From Cololabis saira (taxonomy: Eukaryota > Chordata > Actinopteri > Beloniformes > Belonidae), in the NCBI RefSeq assembly GCF_033807715.1, contig NC_084592.1, positions 1,098,501-1,162,500 of the forward strand: DNA of 64,000 nt. The letters run 5' to 3'. The notes beneath the pieces are model-generated. The model was not told the origin of the DNA, did no database searches, and worked only from the letters and a program-made list of their open reading frames with translations. Numbering within the stretch: position 1 is the stretch's first letter; every line of letters begins with the position of its first letter. A program made the translations under genes and the position numbers. Of this stretch, positions 20,397 to 30,659 are shown one piece after another.

Positions 20397-20700
20397 TTAT
20401 AGTATCTTCCAACATTTTTTTTGCTATTTAACTGCGTCTGTCTTTTTACTTTCTAACTTTTTCTTCTCTTCAGCTAATCTCCCTCTTTTCAATGTTTTCT
20501 CCTATCTTCTCTAACTCTTTCTCATTTTCTATAATTAGAAGAGTTTCCAGGTGTCTGAGCCATGTTTGACCTTCTCTTCATATTTTCATCGGATATCAGC
20601 GATCTGTTTTTTCTACAGTTTTTCTTGTATTTCTCAGTCTTATCAGTGTCAGTCTACCTACTGTAACTTCCTTCAAGAGTATTTCTGTCTACCTAGACCC
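20397..20700. repeat. Pyrimidine-rich stretch, no gene
   Basis: Continuation of the CT-rich region (to about 20545), then about 150 bp with no recognised content. Confidence 0.4.
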
Positions 20701-20967
20701 GTGGCCCAGTACAGACAGGTTCGGACATATGATGCCTTGAAGGCGCTAAAAGCTGAATTGATGACATATGATTGGTCGATTAATATATAGAACAAATTTT
20801 TAAGTATATTTAAATCATGATATGTGACCAGAATATTATTAATATGAAGGATGCAGTGAATAAATTCAATAGTTATTTTGCAAACGTTTGGACCAAACTT
20901 AGCAGAAAAGATATCTGTGTCAGAAACAGCAATTAATTTAAATGATATTGAGAGTAATACTTGTTAA

Positions 20968-22399
20968 ATGTATCTTAATCCCATGGAAGAGAAAGAAATC
21001 ATTGACATCACTGAGCTGACTTCAGTCGTCAATAGAGCTAAGTCAACCACATGTATGTTAGACCCCATCCCGACTCCACTATTCAAAAATGTTCTTTCTC
21101 TTATTGGCACGACAATACTGGACCAAATCAACCTATCCCTAAACTTAGGATATGGACCACAGGTTTTCAAAGTTGCAGTAATTAAACCTTTTCTTAAAAA
21201 ACCTTCTCTTGACCCAGACACCTTAGCTAATAATAGGCCAATTTCCAACCTTTCATTTTTATCTAAAATTCTGGAAAAGGCAGTTTCAAGTCAGTTAAGT
21301 GACTATTTGTATAGAAATGATCTGTTTGAAGTCTTTCAGTCAGGGTTCAGAATGCATCATAGCACAGAGACAGCACTGGTTCGAGTCACGAATGACCTCC
21401 TTATGACCTCAGATAAGGGATTAGTGTCCATACTGGTTCTACTGGACCTCAGATAAGGGATTAGTGTCCATACTGGTTCTACTGGACCTCAGATAAGGGA
21501 TTAGTGTCCATACTGGTTCTACTGGACCTCAGATAAGGGATTAGTGTCCATACTGGTTCTACTGGACCTCAGATAAGGGATTAGTGTCCATACTGGTTCT
21601 ACTGGACCTCCTTATGATTAGTGTCCATACTGGTTCTACTGGACCTCCTTATGATTAGTGTCCATACTGGTTCTACTGGACCTCAGATAAGGGATTAGTG
21701 TCCATACTGGTCCTACTGGACCTCAGATAAGGGATTAGTGTCCATACTGGTCCTACTGGACCTCAGATAAGGGATTAGTGTCCATACTGGTTCTACTGGA
21801 CCTCAGATAAGGGATTAGTGTCCATACTGGTCCTACTGGACCTCAGATAAGGGATTAGTGTCCATACTGGTTCTACTGGACCTCAGATAAGGGATTAGTG
21901 TCCATACTGGTCCTACTGGACCTCAGATAAGGGGTTAGTGTCCATACTGGTTCTACTGGACCTCAGTGCTGCTTTTGACACTGTAGATCATGGCATTTTA
22001 CTGCACAGGTTAGAGCATGTTGTTGGGATTAAAGCGACAGCTCTACGTTGGTTTAAATCATATCTATCTGACAGGTTCCAGTTTGTTCATGTACATGAGG
22101 TTTCTTCAGAACAGTCAAGGGTCTGTTATGGTGTTCCGCAGGGTTCAGTGCTAGGGCCAATCTTGTTCAGTTTGTACATGCAGCCATTGGGAAGTATAAT
22201 CCAGAATCACGGCATACACTTTCATTGTTATGCTGATGATACGCAGCTCTATTTGTCTATGAAGCCGGATGAAACAGAACCGTTAGCTAAACTAAATGTT
22301 TTGCTTCTAAATTCCAATAAAACAGAGGTTATTATTTTGGTCCAAAGCACTTTAGGAAGGGATTCAATGGTGTGGCAAAGGCCTCCAAGACAACTGTGA
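20968..22399 (+). pseudogene. L2 LINE reverse transcriptase split by a 40-bp repeat array
   Basis: The upstream frame 20968-21456 gives RT fingers and palm start ([53 protein letters not shown]). The downstream frame 21938-22399 resumes at [18 protein letters not shown] and gives [17 protein letters not shown] and the catalytic [13 protein letters not shown]. The frames differ by one. The array carries 13 extra units, 514 bp, which leaves remainder 1 when divided by 3, so the expansion alone explains the frame change. The C-terminal part (as at 7348-7664) is missing. Confidence 0.8.
21407..21960 (+). repeat. 14-unit minisatellite, 40 bp (two units of 37 bp)
   Basis: Units begin CCTCAGATAAGGGATTAGTG and end GTTCTACTGGA or GTCCTACTGGA. 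Units 1-5 and 8-14 are 40 bp; units 6 and 7 are 37 bp and start CCTCCTTATGATTAGTG. The boundaries carry GACCTCAG, which also occurs just upstream (ATGACCTCAG) and just downstream (GGACCTCAGTGC) in the L2 coding sequence, so the array probably grew by slippage across this 8-bp repeat. The 37-bp units fit recombination with the neighbouring GACCTCCTTATG. Unit variants (T/C) alternate in the second half. Confidence 0.95.
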
Positions 22400-22506
22400 G
22401 AAGCCTTGTTGTTATTCCGATCAGGATTTGTCATTTAAACTGTATATTAATCAGGTTACAGTTTTACAAACCTACTTCTTATACCATTATGACTAAAAGG
22501 TATACA

Positions 22507-22866
22507 TGTACACAATCACACACACACACACACACAGACGCGCCTCAGGGACCGGCGCGTCCAGGACCACCGAGGACCACCGGGCGCGACTGTAGCCTAC
22601 TCGTGCTACTGGGACGACAGGAGAGAGGACATGGGGTTTAGTGGAGAAATTGTTGTTTTTTATTATCACCCAGACACACGTATGAACACTATGCAGCCGT
22701 CGTCGTCTGTCACTCGGCAGCTCTGTCATCCCTCTGAGCGCCCTGCCGGTGTGCAGCCGCTCTTTAAGTACCCGGGCAGGGTGGAGAGATTGATCAACTG
22801 AAGCAGGCCCGCGCCACCTGTGTGCTGCTCCCCCACAGACCACGCCCAATCCTCTACCCTGTCACA
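22507..22866 (-). mobile_element. Solo LTR (360 bp) of an LTR retrotransposon
   Basis: The sequence starts TGTACACAATC and ends CCCTGTCACA, i.e. TGT...ACA ends, and is flanked by TACA on both sides (22503-22506 and 22867-22870). Read on the minus strand it begins TGTGACAGGGTAGAGG, has a TATA-like TACTTAAAGAGC and later GATAATAAAAAACAAC as polyA signal, the usual order in an LTR. A (CA)n run near its left end is part of it. The internal region has been lost by LTR recombination. Gypsy type is likely from the 4-bp duplication but not shown. Confidence 0.65.
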
Positions 22867-22951
22867 TACATCTTGCCTATTTGTTAAAAACACACAGTAT
22901 TTATGCATACCTTTCGTTTTTTGCTATCCCTGTTACCTTAGTGCCAGTTGA

Positions 22952-23060
22952 CATAATTCAATGCAATTACATTTTATTTATATAGCGTCTAATACAACCG
23001 ATGTTGTCTCTAGACGCTTTCCAGAGACCCAGAACATGAACATAAACCCCCGACATAATT
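22952..23060 (-). mobile_element. L2 LINE 3' tail fragment
   Basis: Minus-strand L2 3' end of about 100 bp: GGTCTCTGGAAAGCGTCTAG, ACAACATCGGTTGTATTAG, ACGCTATATAAATAAAATG. Strong 5' truncation. Confidence 0.7.
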
Positions 23061-24184
23061 CTCTTCTTCTGTAGTTTCCTTATTTTGTGGTCTTTTCAGG
23101 GTTTTCCAGGCTTCAATTGTTAACAAATCATCGAGGCTCAGCTCACCACCGCAGACCTTTAGTGGGGGCACTGTGAGTGGGGGAAAGCTATTTCTCACCA
23201 GCCCTTAGAACCTGTTAATGCATTAGTCAGTACAGTGCTCATTTTCTCAGCTAGGGTGTTTTTGACATTCAATGAGATTTTGTAATGATGAGCTTTACAA
23301 CATTTTCTCTGAGCAAAGAAGGCTCCTGACCTTACCAGTAGGGCTTTTTGTGTTGTCATTGATGTAATTGTGATAATAACACATTTTTCCACAACTGCCC
23401 ATATGAGTGAATGTGTTTGGTTGTTAGTCTATATGTGTGGCCCTGCAATGGACTGGAAACCTGACCACTGTGTAACCCTACCTTTCGTCTCAAGAGAGCT
23501 GGGATAGTTTCGAAAAAGCACACAGTGAATTTCTTAGCTCTTAGCCATCTGTTTGAAGTCCCTTTACCTACTCCTTTGCTTTTGTTGGAGAGATTCTGTG
23601 TCCCTATGTGCTTATAATTTCCAGCATATTCCCCATGATCTCACAAATCAATAGATATACTTATCCTAGTCAATCCAGTGTGGTATTCTTTTATCCTCCT
23701 GGATTTTAATAGCCAAACTCAAAAAATTCAACAAACGGTCTGAAGGGAAGTTTCTCTTTCCTTTCAGAGTTAAGGGGGATTAAGTGAAATACTTAAAGCT
23801 TCACCAACTTTGAGGATAAAGGATAAAGACAGCGAGAGAAAAAAATCACCTTCACATTTATTAGGGATGCAAGATCAGTCAGACTGATAATTTATCTGAG
23901 GAAAATTATTAAATTTGTATTTGTCCGATAAATAATTGAAATAAATAAATAAATTTAAATAGAATCATTGAACTTGATTGTTTTTAAAACTGTCTGTCTC
24001 ATTACTTTATCGTTGCACCTACAGGGCCCCAGCATGGCCCTGAAACTGTGGTTGCCAGCCATTAATTACATATTTGTTATTTGGTAATCTTTTCATTACA
24101 TTTTTTACGATTTTTTTTACCCATTTTTTATCACCCAGTGCTCCTACCTAAGTCAGTCCTGGGCATCGCTCCCTCTACCAACTC
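23061..24184. other. No gene; SINE body fragment near 23395-23515
   Basis: Mostly unrecognised sequence. Around 23395-23515 GTGAATGTGTTTGGTTG, GCCCTGCAATGGACTGG and GAGAGCTGGGATAG match the 3' body of the SINE family at 54255-54545 (GATGGAGTGGTGACCTG and so on), in plus orientation. ORFs here have no motif. Confidence 0.4.
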
Positions 24185-24655
24185 CTACACTGAGCTCAGG
24201 TCTCCTTCTTAACCTGAGGAGTGAGCAGCTTCTTTTCACCAGACAGGGTGGGGTTTCTCTGGCCGGACGTAGCGCGTGGAAGGACCACGTTATTCCGGCC
24301 AGATCCCCCCCCCCAGCTGGCGCCCCGGTTGGCCAGAGGGGGCAGTAGAGCCAGGACTGTGTGCATGTTTTTGTGAGGGTAGCTCACATTGCTACCCAAG
24401 GGAATACGGGGAGAACATGCAAACTCCACACAGAAAGATCCTTTAAAAAAAAAAAATAATTAATTCCATTAAATCCATTAGATCCATTAAAAAAAAAAAA
24501 AACCTTTCACCAACCCCACCCAGGGTGTGGGTGCTGAAGTCATGGGGGAACTAACACGCACTTCAGCGCCCACAGCGTCCCCCGTGGGAATTGAACCCAG
24601 GACCTTCTAGCTGTGAGACGGCTGCACTACCAGCTGCGTCAAGGCAACACAGTCT
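24185..24655 (-). mobile_element. tRNA-derived SINE, with poly-A-rich inserts
   Basis: On the minus strand the head reads CAGCTGGTAGTGCAGCCG (A-box-like) and CCTGGGTTCAATTCCCACG (B box GGTTCAATTCC), both expected for a pol III promoter of tRNA origin. The body contains TTCTGTGTGGAGTTTGCATG TTCTCCCCG, shared with the SINE at 54255-54545. Two T/A runs (24446-24460, 24490-24503 on the plus strand) interrupt head and body, so this copy is rearranged. The ORF 24196-24429 is not a gene. Confidence 0.6.
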
Positions 24656-24884
24656 CACTCCTAACTCGTCAAAAACCGACACCTGGTCAGGAACCTTGAG
24701 CGTCACCTACTGACGCAAAAGGTACCATCTGCGTCTCTTTCAGACGCAAGTAGACTGCAATAGGGTCCAATGTAATCCCGTCTGCGGCTATATGTGACGC
24801 CAACCCAGTCTCACATAAAAACTACCCTGCCTACGTTTCTCGTTTTTTAGTGAAACAAATCAATATTTTGAGTTAGTTTCTGCA
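24656..24884. other. No gene recognised
   Basis: GACGC-rich stretch (CTACTGACGCAAAAGGTACC, TTTCAGACGCAAGTAG, ATATGTGACGCCAACCCAG) without a clear period; probably repeat-derived. Confidence 0.35.
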
Positions 24885-25096
24885 TAAAACTGTGTTTTGA
24901 TTACATTTCTAGCGAGAAATATATATTTTACTTTCATAATATTCACTCAGGGAATGTACATAATCACACGCTTCCTCGTTGTTGGGAAGTTAAAACTGCG
25001 TTTTGATTCCATTTCTAGCGAGAAATATATATTTTACTTTCATAATATTCACTCAGTGAATGTACATAATCACACGCTTCCTTGTTGTTGGGAAGT
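24885..25096. repeat. Two tandem 106-bp units
   Basis: 24885-24990 and 24991-25096 are near-identical copies (TTTCTAGCGAGAAATATATA, TTCACTCAGGGAATGTACAT against TTCACTCAGTGAATGTACAT). Related sequence (TTTCTAGCGAGAAATGTGTA) recurs at 30990-31035 and 33220-33250, so this belongs to a dispersed family. Confidence 0.8.
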
Positions 25097-25704
25097 TGTT
25101 TCAGATCTCGCCAGAATAATGTGAAATCGCAACGTTTCAATAATGTGAAATTGCAACATTTTGGAGCTGGGATACGTAGTCGTGATATATACACGGATTA
25201 TTACATAATTATGGCAAATGGCTTACACTTATATAGCGCTTTCCAGCTGTACTCCTACAGCCGCAAAACCAGCGGCATAGCTCAGTGTCGGCGCCATGGG
25301 GGGGCACCAGGGGGCAGTGCCCGCTTACTTCAGTCACTGTGCCCCCTCACTTTTCTTCTTTGGCGGTAAACAAATTTCCCGAAAGCGCTCCTCCATTACA
25401 CTATCCTCCTCTCCATCCAACACAGACACAGCCATCCTGGTGGCAGTCTGTCCAGTCAGCCCCTTCAACAGAGCCTGACTTCCAGACTCTGCCATCTAGC
25501 TCTGTACACCGGTCGCTTCGCTCTGCACAAAAACCTGCGCCCCACTTTGCGCTGCGCCCGGCGCCTCGCCCGGCGCAGCAGAGCCGGCTGTCAGCTCTGA
25601 CAGCCGGCTCTGCTGCCTGCAGTTCCCCCGCTCTGTCGGGGCATGAACGGATCAACTTGATATATTAAAAACATGTATGTGACCTCGTTGTGTGTTACGA
25701 GTAA

Positions 25705-26507
25705 AGCCTTTTTCACATAGAACACGAGGCGCAAGGTGGCGCAGAGTCGTCGCAGAGCAGGGCGCGCCTGCGCGCATGGGTCTCCAACTCAGGTCCGGGA
25801 GAGCACCTATCCAGCATGTTTTAGATCTTTCCCTGCTTCAGCACACCATGATACAAGGAGCTGTGTCAGCAACAGAGTTGTCCAGACCTTGATGACAAGT
25901 TAATGACGACCATTGATTAGAATCAGGTGTGCTCATCATGCAGGGAGACACCTAAAACATGCTGAATAGGTGGATCCAGGAGCAGGGTTGGAGACCCCTG
26001 TAGGCTACATATTTGTTGCAAGTTGCTTGGTGACCGAAAAAAAGTTTCATAACCATATATTGATAAATGATTCAATTGATCCTGATATGAGGCATGGAAA
26101 TGCTATATTTTATTTTAAATGAACATTTTATTGTTAAAAGAGCAAAAGAATATCACATTTCTACCACTTTTAAACACACAGGTATGTCCACATTCTAGGA
26201 GATTTCTCTCCACTTTTGTCCCTTTTTATTGATGTCCCGATTTGTCCCTGCAGTCTCGCATCCCACAGCTTCTCACAGAGACTCACAGAGACGCCAATCC
26301 CGGCGTGCGCGGCGCAAACCTCGTTCTAGATGAAAGCCTTTGCGCCTTGCCACCGCGCAAACCCAGCGGCGTGCGCCGTGATGCGCGCCGCCGACCTCGG
26401 CTGCAGACCCTGCGCCCTTGCGCGGAGCCGCAGCACATACACAATGGGCAGCATATACACAAAGCCGGCGGCGGCTGCCGCTGTGCGCACTCTATGTGAA
26501 AAAGGCT
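25705..26507. mobile_element. TAA-flanked MITE (PIF/Harbinger-type)
   Basis: The 17-base ends AGCCTTTTTCACATAGA (left) and its reverse complement TCTATGTGAAAAAGGCT (right) are perfect. They are flanked by TAA at 25702-25704 and 26508-26510. GC-rich subterminal parts (GCGCAAGGTGGCGCAG; GGCGGCGGCTGCCGC). 803 bp, no transposase. The 3-bp TAA duplication supports PIF/Harbinger. Confidence 0.7.
25775..26000. mobile_element. Small hAT-type MITE (CAGGGGTCTCCAAC ends)
   Basis: Ends CATGGGTCTCCAAC and (reverse complement) CAGGGGTCTCCAACC; subterminal CAGCATGTTTTAG on the left and CCTAAAACATGCTGAA on the right. 226 bp. The end sequence is a common fish hAT MITE. The flanks do not show an 8-bp duplication, so one end may be slightly off. 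It is the innermost of four nested DNA elements. Confidence 0.6.
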
Positions 26508-27237
26508 TAAAACGTTTTCAGTCAAAGTAAAATGTGCGCTTCCTTGCATTATTTCCACCTAAGTGATTTGATTTCTCCACATGTTTTAGACAGATTATTA
26601 ATAGGAAAGTAGTGAGAATGAACTTTTTTCCTTAAAATGCTGTCCTACACGACTGATTTGGTGCCCGCCCTAATAAGCCTCGTGCCCCCTCTGAATATTT
26701 GCTCTGGCGCCGACCCTGGCGTAGCTATAGACAGTGCAGGCAGTGCAGCTGCACTGGGGCCCGGCAGGCCAGGGGGCCCGTCACGGGCCCATGATGAGTG
26801 CGAGCGGGCCCCGTAAATACCTTGTGACTAGAGAAGTCCTACATGAGCCCCATTCACACGTCATTAACGTAACCGCCTCAATGGGAGGACAGCCCGCACT
26901 CGCGGTAATTTATACATCATCTCCTCTAATATGTATTGTACACGTTCATCTGGGTCATGGTGTCACCACTTCGGTTGGAGATAAAGTCAATGAATCACAG
27001 TATTAGTGTACTTTATGTTATTTTATATAGAGAAAATATAATAACACTGACACAAACTCAAAACGTGATGAAAAAAGATATATCACGTTATGCAGAGATG
27101 AATTATGGGTAATATGTGTATGCTGCATGTCGAGTCGACCAATCAGGATTGATCATGTGACAAGACGAGATTAACCGGCGGGAAATTCAGAAATTTGAAA
27201 TGTAAACATAGAGTGGAGCGAGAGACGAGAGCGAAAC

Positions 27238-27253
27238 AGACAGAAAGAGTGAT

Positions 27254-27314
<61 letters not shown>
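27238..27314. repeat. (GA)n microsatellite
   Basis: GAGAGTGATAGAGAGAG followed by about 25 GA repeats, ending 27 bp before the presumed transposase start codon at 27342. It lies in the 5' UTR of the hAT gene. The LSLSLS frame on the minus strand is an artefact. Confidence 0.9.
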
Positions 27315-27317
<3 letters not shown>

Positions 27318-27341
27318 TATTGTTTGTCTCTCTGTCTCATC

Positions 27342-29092
27342 ATGCCATTTAAACATAAAAGCGGATCCAAAAAAAGACAGGAGAAAAGACAACAAGAGGA
27401 GAGGATTTCCAAGCTGCCTAAATTAGATGCGTTTGGTTTTTGCAAGCCCCGCCAGGCCGCCGTGCACAGCAGTACCGACTCCGTGTGCTGTACCGACACT
27501 GCATCTAAACCACCACCATCAGAGTGTCAGCAAACATGCAGCAGGTAACCATAGGCGCATCATATAGCTAGCTGATGTTGGTAACCTAAGTGATCATGAA
27601 GAGTACCATGCTAATCCTTGCCATATAGCCTACTTAAGTTGCTTACATCTTTGGTTTCAGGCAGTCAGAATCAGGGTCAGACTCAGAACCAGAACCAGGC
27701 TGTTCAGCGTCAGTCAGCACTGCTACCAGAGATGGAAGAGGTCAGAGGGAAGTTGAGGTGGCACAAGTCAGTGCCAGTGAGGCAGAGCCACTTAAGCCTT
27801 ACCCCACAGACAGGGGGCATTTTGATGAAGACATCAACGATCCAGATATAAAACGCTACATTCTGACTAAAGGGTCCTGCAAACCCTGGGGTAATACTTT
27901 CCCCAGGAATCAGAATAATCGCTGTTTTTCAGAGGAGTATTATAACAAAAAAACACAAGCCGGCATTAAACTGCCCCGCAGCTGGCTTTGTTATTCCCCA
28001 AAATTGGATAGCGCATATTGTGAGCCCTGCTGGCTATTTGGAGACCGCAGTTCACCACACTATAACGATGCCTGGGTGAAAGGAGTCAGAGATTGGGGGC
28101 ATCTGTCAGAAAAGATTGAACTGCACGAGTCCTCTCAGTCACACGTCGGAGCGTGTGTAGTGTACGAACATTGGAAAGTTAATGGTACCATTGATGCGCA
28201 GCTGGAGAGGGACGTGCGTAATGCTGCGCTTTTTTGGAGACAAGTGTTAGAGCGCATTGTGAATGTGACACTTACACTGGCTTCTTGCAACATTACGTTC
28301 CGGGGGCACAGAGAGCTTTTAGGACAGCCAAACAGTGGTAACTTCATTGCCGTTATCGAGCTGCTGGCAAACTATGATCCTACACTGCAAGAGCTTATCA
28401 AATGGCCTGAAGGGTCTGTCAAATACCTCAGCCCTCAGATCCAAAATGAACTGACATATATATTGTCACAACGGGTTCAGAAGGACATTACAGCTGATAT
28501 GAACAATGCACCGTTTTTTCAGTCATTATGGATACGACACAAGATCTGTCCAAGCGAGATCAGCTCAGCCAAGTATTCAGATATGTCACCATTGTAAGAA
28601 ACGCGTGGGACATAGCGACTGATATAAAAATTATTGAAGCTTTTCTGGGATTCGAGGAAGTATCAGACACATCTGCAAGTGAAATTGAAAAGAAAATCAT
28701 TGACAGCATCACAAAAAATGGCCTCGATATATCTAAATGTCGTGGAGAGGGCTATGATGGAGCGGCCAACATGAGCGGCATTTATGCGGGAGTGCAGGCG
28801 AGAATAAGAGAAAAGGAGCCTCTTGCGACATATGTACACTGTGGTGCACATAACCATAACCTAGTGCTGAATGATGCCGTAAAAAACATTTCCGAGGTGG
28901 CACAGTTCTATGACACCATAGAACATTTGTATGCGTTTTTTAGACACAGTATTAAAAGGTGGGCAATGCTCAATTACATCATTTCCACTGAGTCCTCAGC
29001 CCACTCCGGTGTAACACTGAAGCAACTCTGCCCTACCCGCTGGTCCTCCAGATATGATGCCATTGCTGCTATACGTTACAGATATGTGGATG
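27342..29092 (+). pseudogene. hAT transposase, ZMYM1-like (TTF zinc finger), two exons, truncated
   Basis: Exon 1 (27342-27544) starts MPFKHKSGSKKRQEKR and ends at AG/GTAACC. A 116-bp intron follows (27545-27660, ending TTTCAG). Exon 2 continues in phase with an acidic stretch (SESGSDSEPEPG), then the TTF-type zinc finger (LCYSPKLDSAYCEPCWLFG, HESSQSH), then the catalytic domain. At 28514-28519 a run of six T gives a -1 frameshift; the next frame (28528 on) carries CRGEGYDGAANMSG with the catalytic Asp and CPTRWSSRYDAI, the hAT C-x-TRW motif. The frame is cut at about 29090 by an L2 3' UTR, so the C-terminal hATC dimerisation domain is gone. A live version would cut and paste the element carrying these ends. 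Intron placement is supported by frame continuity and consensus splice sites only. Confidence 0.8.
27545..27660 (+). other. Predicted intron in the hAT transposase gene
   Basis: GTAACC donor after CAGCAG, acceptor TTGGTTTCAG. Exon 1 ends after two bases of a codon, and exon 2 restores the frame exactly into the downstream transposase reading, whereas unspliced reading hits TAA at once. Confidence 0.7.
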
Positions 29093-29435
29093 TCTTCTCC
29101 TCTCCTTTTCCCTGCCTCTCTTCTCCATTACCATTTTTATTTACTATAAATATCTCATAGCTATCATTTTTGTCCATCCTTCCTGTAGTTTCTTGTGCCG
29201 GCCCCCCTTTTTTCTCTTTTGTGCATGTTTGCAGGCTGGAGCCTCGGGAGCTGCGTTCTGGCCTGTGTTCCTGCCCCCCCCCCCCCCATCCCCGGTCATC
29301 CCGTTGCTGCTTCCACCTGCCTACGTGGATGTCTGCTGTTGCTGCTTCCGCCTGCCTGTATCCCCCCCCCCCCCCTCTGGTCATCCCGCTGCTGCTTCCA
29401 CATGACTGTTGTGTGCTGCTGCTGACGCCCCCCGT
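29093..29435 (+). mobile_element. L2 LINE 3' UTR inserted in the hAT transposase
   Basis: Matches the L2 3' UTR: CTTCTCCTCTCCTTTTCCC, CTCATAGCTATCATTTTTGT, TGTAGTTTCTTGTGCCGG, CATGTTTGCAGGCTGGAG, GGGAGCTGCGTTCTGGCC, then C runs and CTGCTGCTTCCACCTGCC. No coding part and no terminal GCGTC tail. The joint hAT/L2 sequence 29009-29273 is repeated at 63727-63991. Confidence 0.75.
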
Positions 29436-29508
29436 GTGTGTGTGTGTGTGGGTGTGGGTGTGTGGGTGTGGGTGTGGGGGTGTGGGTGTGGGTGTGCGTG
29501 TGAAGCTG
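29436..29508. repeat. GT-rich low-complexity tract
   Basis: GTGTGTGTGTGTGTGGGTG and GGGTGTGGG variants. The ORFs across this tract and the neighbouring poly-C runs (29076-29572) are artefacts. Confidence 0.85.
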
Positions 29509-30659
29509 AAAAGAGAATAATAGGACAATTTTTGTAAAGCCGGTTTTTAAAACCTACGTTTCGGCTCTTCAAAGGGACACAACGTTACATTTTGACAAGT
29601 TTAGCTGTGTAAGATAGGCTATATTTTGACACTTGAAAGTAGCTATTCACTGTCACTTCACATTCAGTTCTTTTTCCAGCTGGAATGTGCTAGCGGTCTC
29701 TTGTCTGAGCACAACCATTTCAAAACCATATCGTTTCACTGAGTTCATTAGCCTATGTGATTTGTGTATGTTAAACTGTGTGCTTCTGCTTCTGCTTCTG
29801 GTTCTGCGCGGTTTGTGCGCAAATTGGGCATGGTGTTGGTGCCTATTGCCGTTTTGTTTTTAATAAGATTAATTCCTTGCCTCTTGTTCAAAGAGGGGTG
29901 CAGTTAGTTGTAATTATTTTTGCTTTAAACGGCTGCTTTATTCTATAGATTATCGAAATTAGCGATGATCACCTAAACAGATTTGTGCACTTCTGGTGTT
30001 TATACAAATTTGTATGTGCTAAAAATGCGGGGTTGTACAATGACAATAAAGCACTTTAATTTACTGTAACTTAAAATAGCTTGCATTGTTTGCTCATTTC
30101 AGCACCACAGACAGTAGACAGCTCCATATACCTGCTTTTTGTCACAGCGCACTCTTGTGACTCCATTATGCAACAGCCAAAAATAGAATTCACATTTGTA
30201 ACAAATATCCATTGGAGAATGAGAACTCAGAACTAATTTAAAGTTAAAAATATATATATCTGTAAGAATCACTTCTTACAGCAGCAAAGACGCTGGTCAA
30301 TACAGCACAGCTGTAGCCTATAATGTATTGAAGGTGGAGAGGCGGAGCTCCCAGCATGCAACGGGTAATTGAATGAGGTTTTATTTTATATTACTTTTTG
30401 TTTTCTACTGATTGTAAAGTGAATTTGCAGCGATGTATTAATGTTGATATAAACTTTTACTCAGCAAGGGAAGGTTTCAGTGGATAAGAGTCACCGCACA
30501 CTTATGATATTAAAGTCTAGTCTAGCCACCGTGAGTGAGTAGGTCTATTCAGTTAAAGATGTTGTCCTGCAGTTTGCGTCTCAATGTACAGTGCGACATA
30601 CTAAAGGGCCCGCACATCGGTCTTGCACTGGGGCCCGTAGACATAACGTTCCGCCACTG
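29509..30659 (+). other. 3' non-coding part of the hAT element
   Basis: No ORF with a motif. TACAATGACAATAAAGCACTT at about 30037-30057 contains AATAAA, a plausible polyA signal for the transposase. The segment ends with the hAT right terminus. The (TA)n-like ATATATATATC near 30250 is short. Confidence 0.45.

Larger units (their letters stand above)
20700..22506 (+). mobile_element. L2 LINE copy with internal minisatellite
   Basis: Plus-strand L2 fragment without 5' end and without 3' UTR. Decayed coding traces start at about 20840 (KDAVNKFNSYFANVWTKL); the RT is readable from 20968 to about 22400. It is cut at 22506 by a solo LTR. A 14-unit array of 40-bp repeats lies inside the RT coding region at 21407-21960. 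Confidence 0.8.
25283..26718. mobile_element. hAT-type non-autonomous element in the left end of the larger hAT
   Basis: Starts CAGTGTCGGCGCCA, ends (reverse complement) CAGGGTCGGCGCCA, 13 of 14 alike. Flanked by GCATAGCT (25275-25282) and GCGTAGCT (26719-26726), 7 of 8 alike. The insertion lies only 13 bp inside the larger element's terminus. No transposase is visible. It hosts the TAA-flanked MITE at 25705-26507. Confidence 0.75.
25270..30659 (+). mobile_element. hAT transposon (ZMYM-like transposase), 5.4 kb with nested insertions
   Basis: Left end CAGCGGCATAGC (interrupted by another element), right end (reverse complement) CAGTGGCGGAACGTTATG. The 8-bp duplications are CGCAAAAC (25262-25269) and CGCAAAGC (30660-30667), 7 of 8 alike, as expected for hAT. 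Both ends carry CACTGGGGCCC. The empty site would lie in a TATAGCGCTTT-type dispersed repeat. Inside are a broken transposase gene, a hAT-type non-autonomous element with further MITEs at its left end, and an L2 3' UTR that cuts the transposase. The 3' part (29530-30600) holds only AT-rich non-coding sequence. Confidence 0.75.

Noticed and set aside
21407..21960. CRISPR-like array of regular repeats
   Set aside because: Units are contiguous 40-bp copies without unique spacers, inside a eukaryotic LINE.
25262..25300. Target duplication of the outer hAT read as part of the inner one
   Set aside because: The inner duplication (GCATAGCT/GCGTAGCT) and the outer one (CGCAAAAC/CGCAAAGC) are separate and consistent with two insertions.
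26242..26558. Arg/Cys-rich ORFs on both strands
   Set aside because: GC-rich end of the TAA-flanked MITE; no motif, and open in several frames by composition.
29076..29572. Pro- and His-rich ORFs on both strands
   Set aside because: Poly-C and GT-rich tracts of the L2 3' UTR; no conservation of frame.
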